DNA of 64,000 bases, from the NCBI RefSeq assembly GCF_035222485.1, contig NW_026946671.1, positions 1,922,001-1,986,000 of the forward strand. The letters run 5' to 3'. The stretch is from Podospora pseudoanserina. Its lineage: Eukaryota > Ascomycota > Sordariomycetes > Sordariales > Podosporaceae. The stretch's first letter is position 1. Every line of letters starts with the position of its first letter. Shown here piece after piece: positions 32,439 through 43,712 of the stretch. The translations under genes were made by a program, and so were the position numbers. The notes beneath the pieces were generated by a model, which ran no database searches, was not told the origin of the DNA, and was given only the letters and a program-made list of their open reading frames with translations.

Positions 32439-34260
32439 TTAGTAAGAGTAGCGGAACCCCTTGTTCTCCTTGTCCGTCATGCGGGTCCATACCTCGGGCG
32501 ACATGAAGGCGTCCTCGTTCTCGTTGTCGGCGCGGTTATTTCGCTTCTTGTTTTGCCAGACATAGTAAAGGAAGAGGACAAAGGTGACGAGCGCGCAGCC
32601 GGCCTGGGTACCCATGACGGCGAGCTTGGCAGGGCGGTAATCGGGGGCATCACGAGCCTGGAAGGTCTGGGGGCCGATGATGTTGCCGAGGGAGAAGGAC
32701 CCGCTGATGATGGCGGCAGCGAAGGCGCGCTTGGTCGCACCGGCAATGTTGGCGACAGTCCAGTTGTAGAAGATGGCGAGGGGGGCCACAACGGCGTTGA
32801 CGAGGTAGATACCTGCCAGGATACCGTTGGTGTTGTCCTTGGGTAAGAAACTCATAAGTCCGCCCCCCACTATGGCTGGGAGAATGCAGACGATAATCCA
32901 GGCCCAGCGGTGGGACTGGAAACGGATGCCCCATCCGACCAGCAGGGTGAAGAAGATGCTCACGACACCAGAAGGTGTGTTCATAAGGGCAGCCTTCTTG
33001 GAGTCATAGCCGGGAAGGTTGCGGATGAGAGTGGCCGAGTAAGTGGTGACAACACCGCTGGAGACGGAGAGCTAAGAAAATGTTAACAACTCTTCACCGC
33101 AACCTAAGCACAGTAGCGAGGTATGGCTTACCAAGATGACAGCGAGGAGCAGGAGATACACCTGGGGATCAGTCAAGGCTTCCAAGATCTCCTTTCCGCG
33201 GAACTTGCGGTTCTCAACACCAGTCTGGTTGACACTGACGTGCTTCAACAGGGCAACCTTCTCATTGTCAGACATCCACTTAGCCTGCATAGGGGTGTCA
33301 GGAAGAAAGATGATGACGCAAGAGCCGACGACGACGGTGATCAGACCGAGAGTCAAAAACATGGTGCGCCATCCAGAGAGACGAGCGTCAGGGCCCATGT
33401 GCTGGAAGCCAAACGACACAAGACCACCGATGATCTGACCGAGACCCAGACCAAGATACCAGAAGGAGAAGCGCGGCGCAGACTCGGATTTAGTGTACCA
33501 CATACTGCTGATAATCATCAAACTTGGTGCAATCGTTGCCTCGAAGATACCCAGGAAAATGCGGGAGACAAGGAGAGTCTGATAGTTGGTGGCCGCGGCA
33601 CCGCAGGCGGTAGCGGTACCCCAGAGGATCACATTGAGGCCGAGCCATTTTGCGGCAGGAACGGCTTGAAGGAACCAAACTGTAAAGTCGTGCTGTTAGT
33701 TGTGAAAGATGCAGTAATTGTGATGCCTTGTGAGTAGGACAAGATGCAGGGGCTGCTTACTGTTGGGAATCTCGAAGCAAAGTAAAGCGACAAACAGAAA
33801 AGTTGCTGTGTTACTGAAGTCATTCCCTCCCATATTAAGGTCTTTTTGCAATCCCATTACGTTGGCGTACTTGAGGTAGTTAGCTGGCTGCATGTGGTGA
33901 CTTGTGGGGTGATGCCGTGCGTCGTGAGCCGCGGCTGGCACAAACATCAACACGTGTGGGGGCATGAAAACGTACATTGAGAATGACCTTGTCCAGAAAC
34001 TGGAGGGTATAGCACAAGAACATCAAGGGGACGATGCGGAAGTCGATTCTTCTTCGCAGGGCCGCGAGGTCCACGTACTCGCCGGTGGTGCCATTGGCAT
34101 TGTCTCTGTGTTGGTTGAGGAACTTCCAGGCGAGATCAACACCACCACCGTTGGAGGCGGCATCCGAGTCGACAGAACGAACGACCTCGGGGCCGTGCTC
34201 CTTGACGTCCTTGGTGGAACTCTTGGAGTCCTTGATGCTGCCCTTCTCTGAGGACGACAT
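32439..34260 (-). CDS. MFS transporter, Dal5/anion:cation symporter type
   Basis: Four exons (34260-33976, 33869-33761, 33679-33132, 33071-32439) with introns of 106, 81 and 60 bp give about 524 aa. The N-terminus is a polar Ser/Lys-rich tail. The first helix carries the family mark RRIDFRIVPLMFLCYTLQFLDKVILNYANVMG. Twelve helices follow, with SRIFLGIFEATIAPSLMIISSMWY, WRTMFLTLGLITVV and SGSFSLGNIIGPQTFQARDAPDY, all typical of allantoate, nicotinate and vitamin permeases of the Dal5 group. It acts at the plasma membrane as a proton symporter for a small organic anion; the substrate is not readable. The downstream promoter region (34261-35691) is shared with the divergent rhodopsin-fold gene. 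Confidence 0.92.
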
Positions 34261-35691
34261 GGTGGATGAGTGTGTGAGAAGGAGAGAAAGGGAAGTGATG
34301 AGCAATCTGGCAGAGACAGAAGGCTCGAGGAAGAATGCAAGAAGAAGGGGGGAAAGCGGGAGGGATCGGCCTAGCGGGACCGAGAGGGTGCCACTGTGCA
34401 GTGCCGAAGAGGAAAGGGTGAGGGCGGGATTTCTTCAGGAAGGAGAGAAGATCAACCGCTGAAAATGAAACATGGCACGCTCTCTCTCCCTCTCACTCTG
34501 GAGCGAGGTGCGATGTCTTTAAAAACGGCATGTTCGCCATGCAGTTGGTTCCCCCCGGTGCTGCTCCAACATATTGGACATGGGGACCGACATTGCAGGA
34601 CGAGACGTCTGGATGCAGCTGATTCGATAGAGGCATCGAAATGGGAAATAGCTGCAACAGTAACACGCACAGTGTCTCCTGTGGGGGTCAATGTATGCGG
34701 AATCTGGAGTGGAACAAGGGGTGTTTACCCTGGCGCCACCGCCAAGAGGGGTGCTCTCTGCTGGACGGAACACCTCCCCGGCTGCATCTCGAGCCAGTGC
34801 CGAGGCGGCACAGCAAGAGATATTTGCTCTGCAACCTCTGCGACCCCGACACAGCGGCTGCTAGGTTACATCGCTACCATCAAACTATGTCAACCACACC
34901 CAATCACCCCATGCTGTATCTACAGAAGAGAAGTTCCTGCAGACCACCACCCTGGCCTCCAGAAATACACTGGAAACACCGACGGACCTTTTGCGACCTG
35001 CATATTGTTCGCAGGGGAATCCAGGACGCGAACTCGGCCGGGGAGGGTGGGCTACCATTGGGATTTCTATTGCCTTCAGCCTGCAGTCATCAGGAGCGGC
35101 AGTCAATGCAGTCGACATTCAAGCAAGGGCAAGGGCAGGCAGGGCCTGGTCGCGGTCTCTCTCTCAGACTCCCTCGCAACTTGGATGACAGGGAGGGAGT
35201 GCGTGTTTCGATGCAAGGGACACACTCTCCGGAGGCATCGAACCTTCTTCTCCGTCTCGGATGTTCTTATCATGCTCTCCCACGGTTCCCACGCTGACCC
35301 CTGAGATGACGAGATGATGCTTTGTGGTCGCGAGACGGTTGACCGTTGTTGATGGCTGTACCGTTGACCAGAGGCACCGAGAAGACAACGACAGTGTAAC
35401 CTTGGGTGTATCTGGCAGCCCATGGGGATGTGAGGGGGTTTTTTCGATTGACCTTTAAACATAATCGATCTTGCTCCTCGATGGGGAATATCACGGCTGA
35501 TCTCCCGTCGGACCCTTCACTTCTCGCTATCCTCATTCCAGCAGCTTGAGCTGCCGATCAGTCTGCCTCACTTCGCCAGACTCCCCAGACTTCCCAAACT
35601 CCCCCCCGTTCCGCTGTTCTTTCCCCCGTTCGTTCCCCAGCGTCATTGGGAAAAGCAACCGCCGTCAAGTAGACACTGGCTGTCGTACAAA
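34261..35691. other. shared divergent promoter region
   Basis: It separates the transporter gene (minus) from the rhodopsin-fold gene (plus). A 302-codon plus-strand frame at 34396-35304 is rich in Cys, Arg and His with no domain; I treat it as chance. CT-rich tracts precede both starts. Confidence 0.45.
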
Positions 35692-36891
35692 ATGGTTTGG
35701 GTCGACAACGCAACGCCGGAGGTGGACGCCATTTCCCAGTGGAGGACCATCGTCACCATCTGCGCCGTCCTCTCGTTTTTCTCCGTCGTTATTGTCTCAG
35801 CCCGGTTATGGATTCGCGACAAAAACCATGGCCTCGCCGCCGATGACTGGATGTCAGCCATTTCCATGGTGTTTGGACTGCTTTATTCGATCCTCTGCAT
35901 CGTCCGTACGTGGTGCTTTCCCACTGCCCCTTGAGCTTCATGTGAGACCGAGACTGACTCGTATGGCTTGCGTATAGAAACGAAATATGGCCTCGGGTTA
36001 CCGATCGCTCTCCGCCCCAAAGAGAACCTGCTTCCCTACAGCCGCAGCAACTTTGCTGGTCGCCCCATCTATCAGATGGGCATCAGCTTTTTCAAAGTGG
36101 CCTTGTTGATCAGTTATCTCCGACTTTTCAAGGGCACAAACCACCTCTGGTACCGAAGGGTTGTCTGGATCGCCATGTTCTTTGTCGTGGCCGGCCACTT
36201 GGGATGCTCGCTCACGCTGATCTTTGCATGCAACCCCGTTCACAAATCATGGGATCCCAGGGTTGACGGGAAATGCCTGGCGCCAGGACCGTCATTCACA
36301 GCCTATGCCATCGTCACGATTATTTCTGATGTCATCGTCGCCATCATTCCTATCCCTGTGCTCCTCCAGCTCAAGGTCAGCAGGGGCAAGAAAATCGGTC
36401 TCATCGTCATCTTCTTGCTCGGCCTCTTTACCACGCTTTGCTCCGTCTTCCGGTACATGCAAATCGACAATATCCAAAACGGCGATGGTAATTCTACCAT
36501 GCTCATCGTCTGGGGCGTCATTGAGTTCAACGTGGGCAACATGGTTTCTTCTCTCCCTTTCCTGGCGCCTATCTTCCTCCGCAAGGCCAAGGAGTACACC
36601 AGCAAGTACTCTGGTGGCAGTGGCAATGGTTACCCGAGCGCCGGGGGCAGCAATGGCCGCAAGTTGGGCGGCGGCAAGTCTGGCAGCGATGCCTACAAAC
36701 TCAGCAACATTTCGAGTGGGTTGGGTCGCAAGGGCACTTTCATCTCATCCAAAGGACATCCCGGTCATAGTATGGGCAGCGAGGAGAACATCCTCAAGGA
36801 CAGCCCCGATGGATCCATCATGAAGAGTGTCACCTACAGTGTCCATGTCGATGAGAGTGAGCGACGCACTCAACGTGGGGACAGAGACTAA
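35692..36891 (+). CDS. fungal rhodopsin-fold (SAT4-type) seven-helix membrane protein
   Basis: Two exons (35692-35905, 35978-36891) give 375 aa. The ATG at 35692 has the context caaaATGG. There are about seven hydrophobic helices: WRTIVTICAVLSFFSVVIVSARLW, then DDWMSAISMVFGLLYSILCIV, KYGLGLPI, IYQMGISFFKVALLISYLRLF, VVWIAMFFVVAGHLG, then FTAYAIVTIISDVIVAIIPIPVL and GLIVIFLLGLFTTLCSVFR. Diagnostic residues of the family are seen in ARLWIRDKNHGLAADDW, FACNPVHKSWDP and SDVIVAIIPIPVLLQLKVSRGKK. The last 90 residues are a Gly/Ser-rich cytosolic tail. Relatives include the CFEM-GPCR-like Pth11 tail region. Ligand and partner are unknown. Confidence 0.92.
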
Positions 36892-37885
36892 TTTGGGATA
36901 TTCGAGCTTTGGTGGAGTCACAACCATCAACTAGATCTAGATGACGCTGAGACGACGCGGGATATGGTTGGAAAACTAGGTAGGCGTCAGGGAGCGAAAC
37001 CTTTGCTTCTGGGAACTTTTGGACATGACTTTTGGGACTGCGGATACCAGAAAAAACAGACTTGTATTTTTTATTCGACTTATGAGCGATGTATTTTTAC
37101 ACAACCAAGATATGGCACAGGGCTCAGAAAGAGACCCTTTACACACCGATCAATGAAAACTTCAAATTGTGACTTTGTATCCTGGACCGACCATAACCGG
37201 GTTTCACATGCCACGCGCGTTTTTCAAACACACCTGGGTACTTCAAAACCTCCAGCATTGCTTGTTTAACACACCAGGTTGATTGTAACATTGACCAATG
37301 TCATTTATATCATTATCGGTCATCTTTCAAGGAGAACTGTACCTCGACTTCTACAACCTCAAACACCACATAAACTCTGCAAAAAAAAAAAAAAAGAGAG
37401 AATTTACCCTCGAAACAAACATCTGACACCTTCATCCATGCGATCCAATCACGATCTCGTACCCTGCCATTCTTCAAGATTCGACATCGCCCCCCTACCC
37501 TTGTTCTTACACCAAAAAACTCCACCACTGCACTTCCCGCCTCTCCCCGCGCGATTTTTCCACTCCACCTCCCCTTTTTTCATTTGCCCCCCTCCGAAAC
37601 GTTTCGTATCCACAGAATCCACATTCAACGTCAACACGAACCACAGCTTAATTCAACGCAGCAGTCAGTCGCAAGCAAAGCCCAGGTTGTCAAAATTGCT
37701 ACTGTAGCAGTGACATATCAGGATTTTTTTTTTTTTTTTGGATTTTTTTTACAGGTTGGATTTCGGTGTTGTGAAAACTGCAACTGTGACACCCACCATT
37801 TTTTTTTTCTTTTCTTTTCTTTTCTTTGTTTTACTTGTGCTATGCAATGTACGAGGCGACATCCAATTCTGCGGAGTGTGCTGTT
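36892..37885. other. intergenic with homopolymer tracts
   Basis: Convergent 3' ends meet here. Runs of A (about 37381-37395) and T (about 37724-37738 and 37800-37808) stand out. No gene is seen. Confidence 0.4.
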
Positions 37886-39275
37886 CTAGACAATCAACTT
37901 CATGGTTCCCTCATCAAACCCCACGTTCATCGCCCTCTTGCTGAGAAGTGGACTCGCCGGCCCAATCTTTTCCCATTCGTGAGCATCCAGGCAGGCCTGT
38001 CTCGAAGCAAGTACGGCAGGTCTCGTTCTCGCCACCGCTTTGTCTTCGTAGCCGTCAAGTGCAACCCTCATGTCTGTCGGGGATCCATCGAGGTGGGGGA
38101 TGACAGTGTCGACAAACTCTTTGACGTCAATGATGGCGTGGTTGGCGCCTTCTCCTCTGTCTGTTTATTGTCAGCTAGGGTGGATGAGATAGGGGTGGGA
38201 GGAGCAACATACACATGGCCATCGGGTGAAGAGCATCTCCCATCAGGACAACCTTGCCAGTCGTCCGAAGGTCCTTTGGGGGAGGCCAGTCGTACAAGTC
38301 CAGGCATTTCACCTCGGTCGTCTGCTCAGGGATTGTCATGGCGAGGGACCGGAACGGCTCGGCCCATGTTGACGCAAAAGCCTTGATCAACTTGATGCTG
38401 TCAAGATTCGTCTCTGGATATGTGATCGGGGCGGCAGAGTTGAAGAAATTGTCCCGAACAGGCCATGAGACGACAATCTGGCAGGTGTAGGTGTCCCTGC
38501 CTGTGCCGTTTCCAGGGGCATCGAGTGCTTTGGTACCTGATGTTAGCTTTGTGTGACACCACGCTCAGGGTCAAGAAAAGGGGCACTCACTGCTGAAGTA
38601 AACAAACGTATCATTCTCTGACGCGGCTCCCTGGAGGAAATATGGATCAAGCTTTCTCAGCGGCTCGATCTCTTCAGGCGTGCACTCAACCTTGACACCC
38701 ATCAACCGGACCGGAATCTTGAACTTTTCGCTGTCGGGAAACAGCGCCTGTCTCAGCCGTGAACTCCCGCCGTCACAAGCAACAACCAAACTTCCCTCCT
38801 CCGACACTGTCCCATCCTCAAAATGAACCCGAACCGAACCGTCCTGCTCATCCGTTTCGAACTTGCCGGTGGCACCCTTTCCGAATTGGATATCCAACCC
38901 AGTGGCCAGTAACCGTCGAAACTTATCCCTGCTCACTCTGATACGCTGAGACTCATCCGCGTTTGGGGTGGAGGCCTTCAGTTCAGCAGTGCTGAGGTCG
39001 TAAAAGGGAAACGTCGAAGGCCGCCCTTCTTCCACGGCGGACCGGTCGACATAGGCCTCTGGGAGACGGGAGACCAGATCGTCAGGAAGAAGAGACCGGA
39101 CAGCGGGCAGTGACCAATGAAGGGTGAGGCCCCAGCCGAGACCGCGAGTGTCCAAGTCCGAGTCGCGCTCGTAGAGGCGGAAGGGGATGGACGACTTGCG
39201 GAGGTGCTGGGCCAGGAGGAGGCCGCTTATCCCCGAGCCCACGATCAGGATGGGTTTCTGGTTGGTGCTGCCCAT
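37886..39275 (-). CDS. FAD-dependent aromatic-hydroxylase-type monooxygenase
   Basis: Three exons (39275-38591, 38536-38213, 38160-37886) give 427 aa. The ATG at 39273-39275 precedes a classical dinucleotide fold, ILIVGSGISGLLLAQHL (GxGxxG at residues 13-18) with YERD at the end of the second strand. The group-A flavoprotein motifs follow: the FAD/NADPH DG motif VVACDGGSSRLRQ and the second FAD motif VVLMGDALHPM, then EGANHAIIDV. No membrane anchor or signal is seen, so it is cytosolic. Enzymes of this type hydroxylate phenolic or polyketide substrates. No biosynthetic core gene lies nearby, so the substrate is open. Confidence 0.9.
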
Positions 39276-40598
39276 GTTTGCTCTGGTTGGTGGCTTTCGA
39301 TAACAATCTTGCCGTCCCTTGGAAGGAAACTGATAACTGCTCCCTCTGTTTGTGTTCCTCCCTTGCCTTGATATCTCCCCACGAAATGATATGCCAATAT
39401 TCCCAAGTGGTCAACCTGGCGTTATCATCATTCCCGTGGATCCGGTATCCTAGCACGGACTGGCGCGTGTGTGTGCAGTGTGGTGATGGCCCAATATTCA
39501 ACTGTGCTATCTGTGATGGTGGTGGTCATTGGACCCTGGAGTGGTGCCATGGGTGTCAAGGGTTCTGGTGTTGTACTGGAATGGAATGCTTGGAAAGGGC
39601 GCAGAATTGATCCCCCGCCGGGCCTTTCCGACCCATGGTTGCTCCTCCCCCACGATGCGACGCTGATGAGATTCAGTTGGACTGGCCGTGGGGACAAGGG
39701 GACTAAACACACCCCTGGCCTTGTCCTGCGTGAATCCATGTCCAATTGTCTTTTTCGGACTCGCCCCGATGCGTGGAGCTAGCAGCCAACACGCGCATTT
39801 TGTTGATAAACGATACGAAAAATCGACAGGTTTTCTGCAATGAAAGTACAGAAGCTGCAGATAGAGACCCCCATCTCCAATCAGGTCTGCAGTTGCGTTG
39901 CAGTGACCAACATGAACAGCTAGCGGCCCTTCGTGGTTGCACGGAACCGAACTGCTGGGATCGAGATCCGTCTTTTCTTGCTGTCGTTTGTTCTTGCTTG
40001 AGACCCCTCTCTCTTTCTTTTTCTTTCTTCTTTTTGTTGCTTTTTCTTTTCGTTACCTCATGTTGGTGACGTGATAATGCTTGTGGGGGAAGAAGCTGGG
40101 CTGGAACATTAATGGTATGATGTGGAAATCCTATGGTTTGATATCACACGATGTCGATGGTTTGTGAAAAAAAAAGAAGAAAACACACGAAGCGAAGTTT
40201 GTTGAGCTACTGGCGCCTCTGCCGGCGCCTGGAGTGAGGTGGTGGCAGCCCTAGTTTAGATGCCGCTCTCCCGAGGAGCGTTTTTAGCTGGGCACGGCTA
40301 AAAATGCTTGACCAACCTCCGTTGTCGGTGATTTTCTCTGGTTTCCATGACTGCAACATCAGAAATTTCCATGCTACTACCTATTGTATATCTCATCAAC
40401 CCGTTCCATACTTCAAATTTGGTTGTCACTGTGGCCTTTAATAGTGGCTATATGCTTGACCGGGCTTTATCAGGAGAATCCTCCCCAACTCTCAACCACG
40501 GGCAACCCGGTGATTATTCTACTTTTCAGATACTGGTAGCCTCTGTCCGCTCGGACCCTTGCCTCCGGGGTGGCTACTAGAGCGGCTAGAACACAGCT
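39276..40598. other. intergenic, no gene supported
   Basis: It holds the promoter of the flavin monooxygenase and pyrimidine-rich tracts near 40008-40050. No frame here carries a domain. Confidence 0.4.
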
Positions 40599-41126
40599 CT
40601 AGCGACCCCTGTGGCTGATCCCGCGACGTGCCCACTCAGCAAAGGAAACGTCAGCAAGCCACCCCCGGAAAGGTCCCCCGGTCGCTGCCCTACAGTCAAA
40701 TATTGACCGAGGTGACACTGTGCTCAATGCCTGCAGACCTTGCTCCGTCAGGCCATTCCTGCTCAAGAAATTGTCAGGTTGCAGCTTTCTCTCGATTTGG
40801 CCGGGCCAGAAGCCCAAGAGGGTGTCCAGTTGTTCCTCTGCGATCACCAGGGTCTTTTCCAGAAGTTCTCGAGACCGGAGTGTGGCCAGGGCAGTCAGGT
40901 CTTTGGACATATTGAGCAAAATCCTGGCTTTCATGGGCAACCTACGGAGTACATACCTCGGTGAATCCCCGTCCTTGCTTACCTCGGCCACCAAAATTCC
41001 CGGTTCCAGTCCCCTCCGTTCCACCTCCTCTCCCAACAGCTTCCGGTTGCGGCACCGCGAGCCGGTTTCCAGTGTATTGCTCCCACGCAGGCCGCGGCAA
41101 ACCAGGTGCATGAACCGGGACGGCAT
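40599..41126 (-). CDS. hypothetical protein, 175 aa
   Basis: An ATG at 41124-41126 opens an uninterrupted frame. The middle (KARILLNMSKDLTALATLRSRELLEKTLVIAEEQLDTLLGFWPGQIERKLQ) is strongly helical and amphipathic, as in real proteins. The ends are Arg- and Gly-rich and less convincing. A GTAAGC inside (near 40980) could be a donor, so the true exon layout may differ. No family is recognised. Confidence 0.35.
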   Translation of the reverse strand: MPSRFMHLVCRGLRGSNTLETGSRCRNRKLLGEEVERRGLEPGILVAEVSKDGDSPRYVLRRLPMKARILLNMSKDLTALATLRSRELLEKTLVIAEEQLDTLLGFWPGQIERKLQPDNFLSRNGLTEQGLQALSTVSPRSIFDCRAATGGPFRGWLADVSFAEWARRGISHRGR

Positions 41127-42173
41127 TCAAGAACTTCCCTCTGAAACAACCCTTCCCTGATGATAGGTACTTTGTGTATGCGCATAATTCTCCCACCGGG
41201 GTGCCCTGCCTCCCAATGCAGACAACACATAAAGTGAGACGCCACAACAAGCCCATCGCCAATCTTTGGGCACAGCCATCAGAACGGTTTAGCTCCACGT
41301 CTGGACTATGTGCGAGCTGAATAGGTAGGTAGACAAACTACGAATACGATGAGTAGAATTGGACTTGGAAAAGATGGGAAAGTTTGCGAGTGAGTGACCC
41401 CCACGCTCAATACCTTACTGATAGCAGCAGCGAAAGCCGGTATTTATTGGTGGTAATCTTGGCCATCATCTTTGGAGGATTGCAGACACCTGGATGTGTG
41501 GCTTGCGAGGAAATCGCTAGCTAAAATCACATTCTGATTGAGATGACGTTGACACCCAAGACACCTACCTCGAAATATGCAATGCTTCTCAACTGTCACA
41601 CCAAGAAACAGAGCTTGCAGGCGGTGTGTCGAGTGTGTGCACTTTGTTATCATACAAAGGTGAAGACGTTCCTTTAAACACAGGAGGCTGACCAGTACCA
41701 AAACAGCCCACGGCATGATTATGGCACATACACACACATCACTCTCTTGGATTTTTGCGTCCCTGATGCATATCTGAGGCGTGAATTATTAGTGTCGAAC
41801 GGGGATGTCCCCTCGCTCTTGGTCCCTCTTTATCGGGACCTGTTTCCGAGAATGGGGGGTTGTTGTGCCGCAAGGTCTTTTGGTATGCATCGTTTCCATT
41901 GACTCTGTGCCCTCTGAACTACCGAAAGGGTGGTCTCAAGTTGTATCCAGCCTGAGCTCGACGGACCTGGTGGTTCCAACGGTCATCAAAAAATGCTCGA
42001 CATAGTGGCATTGGTGTGAGGTATCCAAATGTACATCTCCATTTCCCCTAATCAACACAATTTCATCCCAACTCCCTGAAAGCACAAAGAGCACATGTTC
42101 CTCACATAGGAACACCGGAACCGATTTATTGTGTGGTCTGATGCTAGGCTCTCAGTTGCAGCAGGCCCTCCCT
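41127..42173. other. intergenic, no gene supported
   Basis: Short frames only. A GGTAGGTA motif lies near 41322. Confidence 0.35.
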
Positions 42174-43068
42174 TCAGAAATTTGCACCTTGCTCGCTCAA
42201 CTTGCTCAACTGCCTAGTTTCGGAAATTGCCTTGTCAATCTTTGCCATGATCCAAAACTTGTTTGTATCCCGTGATAAACTCGCCGCAAGATCTTGTAGG
42301 TTCGAGAGTATTGGGATGATTCGCTTCTCGGCGTGTTCTTTAAAGCTCTGTTTGATCTCAAAGGCTTCAACGACGGGCTGATAACCCGAAACATGAGAAG
42401 GTGAGTCTCTATCGAAGGAATGAGTGTGGAAACAGTAGGTACATGCTTGGTGACGGAATGTTTGTAGATTGAGTCTTCAGGAAAGAGAATATTCCACAGT
42501 CTGCCACGTCATTGTTTCTGATGCCATGTGTTCTTTGAGAATCCAGGCCTGCTCACTCCATCCTCAAAACTAAACTGGCGCTCTGAAACTATCTGGCACA
42601 TTTCTTCTGGCGGTAACTGTGCATGTGTCTCGAAGCAATCCCCGACTGGGAAAAAAGATATGACATCTTGGACAGCGGCGCTTCTGAGAGTGCATTTGTA
42701 ACACATGGTTGCTATTGTAGAGCTGTCAGCCTCTGGTGGGTAATCTGGTAATTACACTGAGCAACAAACCTACACGACTAGCCCGATACTATTGAAACTG
42801 TCAATAGCACAAAATTAATAGTCTCCTATATTGAACCTGCAAGGATTTCGCTTTTGAAAGGGACATGCGTAAAGCATGGTCGTTCCGACTCCAGGAAGCC
42901 GGTCACCCTCCCTGCCAGGTTCCGGCCTGCTGATATATACACGAGGGTTTCCGAGTTTCGGACTCTTGACGCCCAGATGTAGTCGCTCTCAGCTCGTGAT
43001 ATGAAACAGAGTGTTCGAGATGAGGATTGAAGGCAGTAGAACTTGAACCTGATGGCACTACCGGGCAA
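42174..43068 (-). pseudogene. coding-like remnant of an unidentified gene
   Basis: Three minus-strand pieces look like protein. At 42826-43068: YIWASRVRNSETLVYISAGRNLAGRVTGFLESERPCF, without an ATG. At 42509-42706, from an ATG: DVISFFPVGDCFETHAQLPPEEMCQIVSERQ. At 42174-42527, from an ATG (MASETMTWQ...) with one in-frame TGA, is a clearly helical ending: EAFEIKQSFKEHAEKRIIPILSNLQDLAASLSRDTNKFW. They lie in order on one strand without good splice sites joining them. A decayed gene is the simplest reading; a spliced gene is possible. The family is unknown. Confidence 0.4.
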
Positions 43069-43357
43069 GCAGATGATACTAGACTAGGGTCAACGTTCCA
43101 TGGGATTGCCTGTGGGCTTGTGATGCGCTCTTGATAGCTGTTGTCACTTTTTAGCTGTCCAAGAGTGCACAGAGGGGTATGTTGAGGAGATTCGTACGGA
43201 ACAGTAGAAGGTTACCCCCCCGCTTGTACTTGGTGTATTCCATTTCTGCTCTCCCATATGATGAACATATTGTCGACAGCTGTTCGTGCTGAAGATTTTA
43301 TCGGCTATTTGCCTCGCTTATTTAGCCTCGAAGTTGTGCTCTCTTTCCATGCCTTGT

Positions 43358-43628
43358 CACGTTGTGGACAAAATAAATGGCACTGCAAACCACCAGCCTC
43401 GAAAAATAATTAATTGTCTTTGAAAGATAGTCAAGGGGCCTTAAAAGATGGTCAAGAGGCTTTGAAAGATAGTTAATAGACTTTAAAAGATAGTTAAGAT
43501 GCTATAAAAGATGGGTAATAGGCCCAAGAAGATAACTAATAGGCCTATCCTTCTTTTGACGAGGCGTAGCTTAACAACGATTACTCCTTTTACCGACTTG
43601 CAGTACCAGTTAATTTGTCCACGAAGTG
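43358..43628. mobile_element. MITE-like element, best-preserved copy
   Basis: Terminal inverted repeats of 28 bp agree at 23 positions: left CACGTTGTGGACAAAATAAA, right (reverse complement) CACTTCGTGGACAAATTAAC, both ending GGYACTG. Perfect 5-bp duplications, CTTGT, flank it (43353-43357 and 43629-43633). Inside are about seven tandem 21-bp units of the type TTTAAAAGATAGTTAATAGGC at roughly 43395-43545, then a unique T-rich part. It has no coding capacity and is 271 bp long. Confidence 0.78.
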
Positions 43629-43712
43629 CTTGTCTCTATTTCTAGCCTGTCTAAGTCTATTTGATGTTCTACTAGCTATCACATGCTTTTGGTTCTCCAT
43701 GCCCACTCATGT

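Noticed and set aside
34396-35304. 302-codon plus-strand frame in the divergent promoter
   Set aside because: Its composition is Cys/Arg/His/Trp-heavy, it has no recognisable fold and it spans the promoter of two real genes.
37886-39275. Flavin monooxygenase as kynurenine 3-monooxygenase, completing the pathway with the genes at 43.7-47.6 kb
   Set aside because: The motifs fit the general aromatic-hydroxylase group; there is no C-terminal membrane helix and the sequence does not resemble the BNA4 family.
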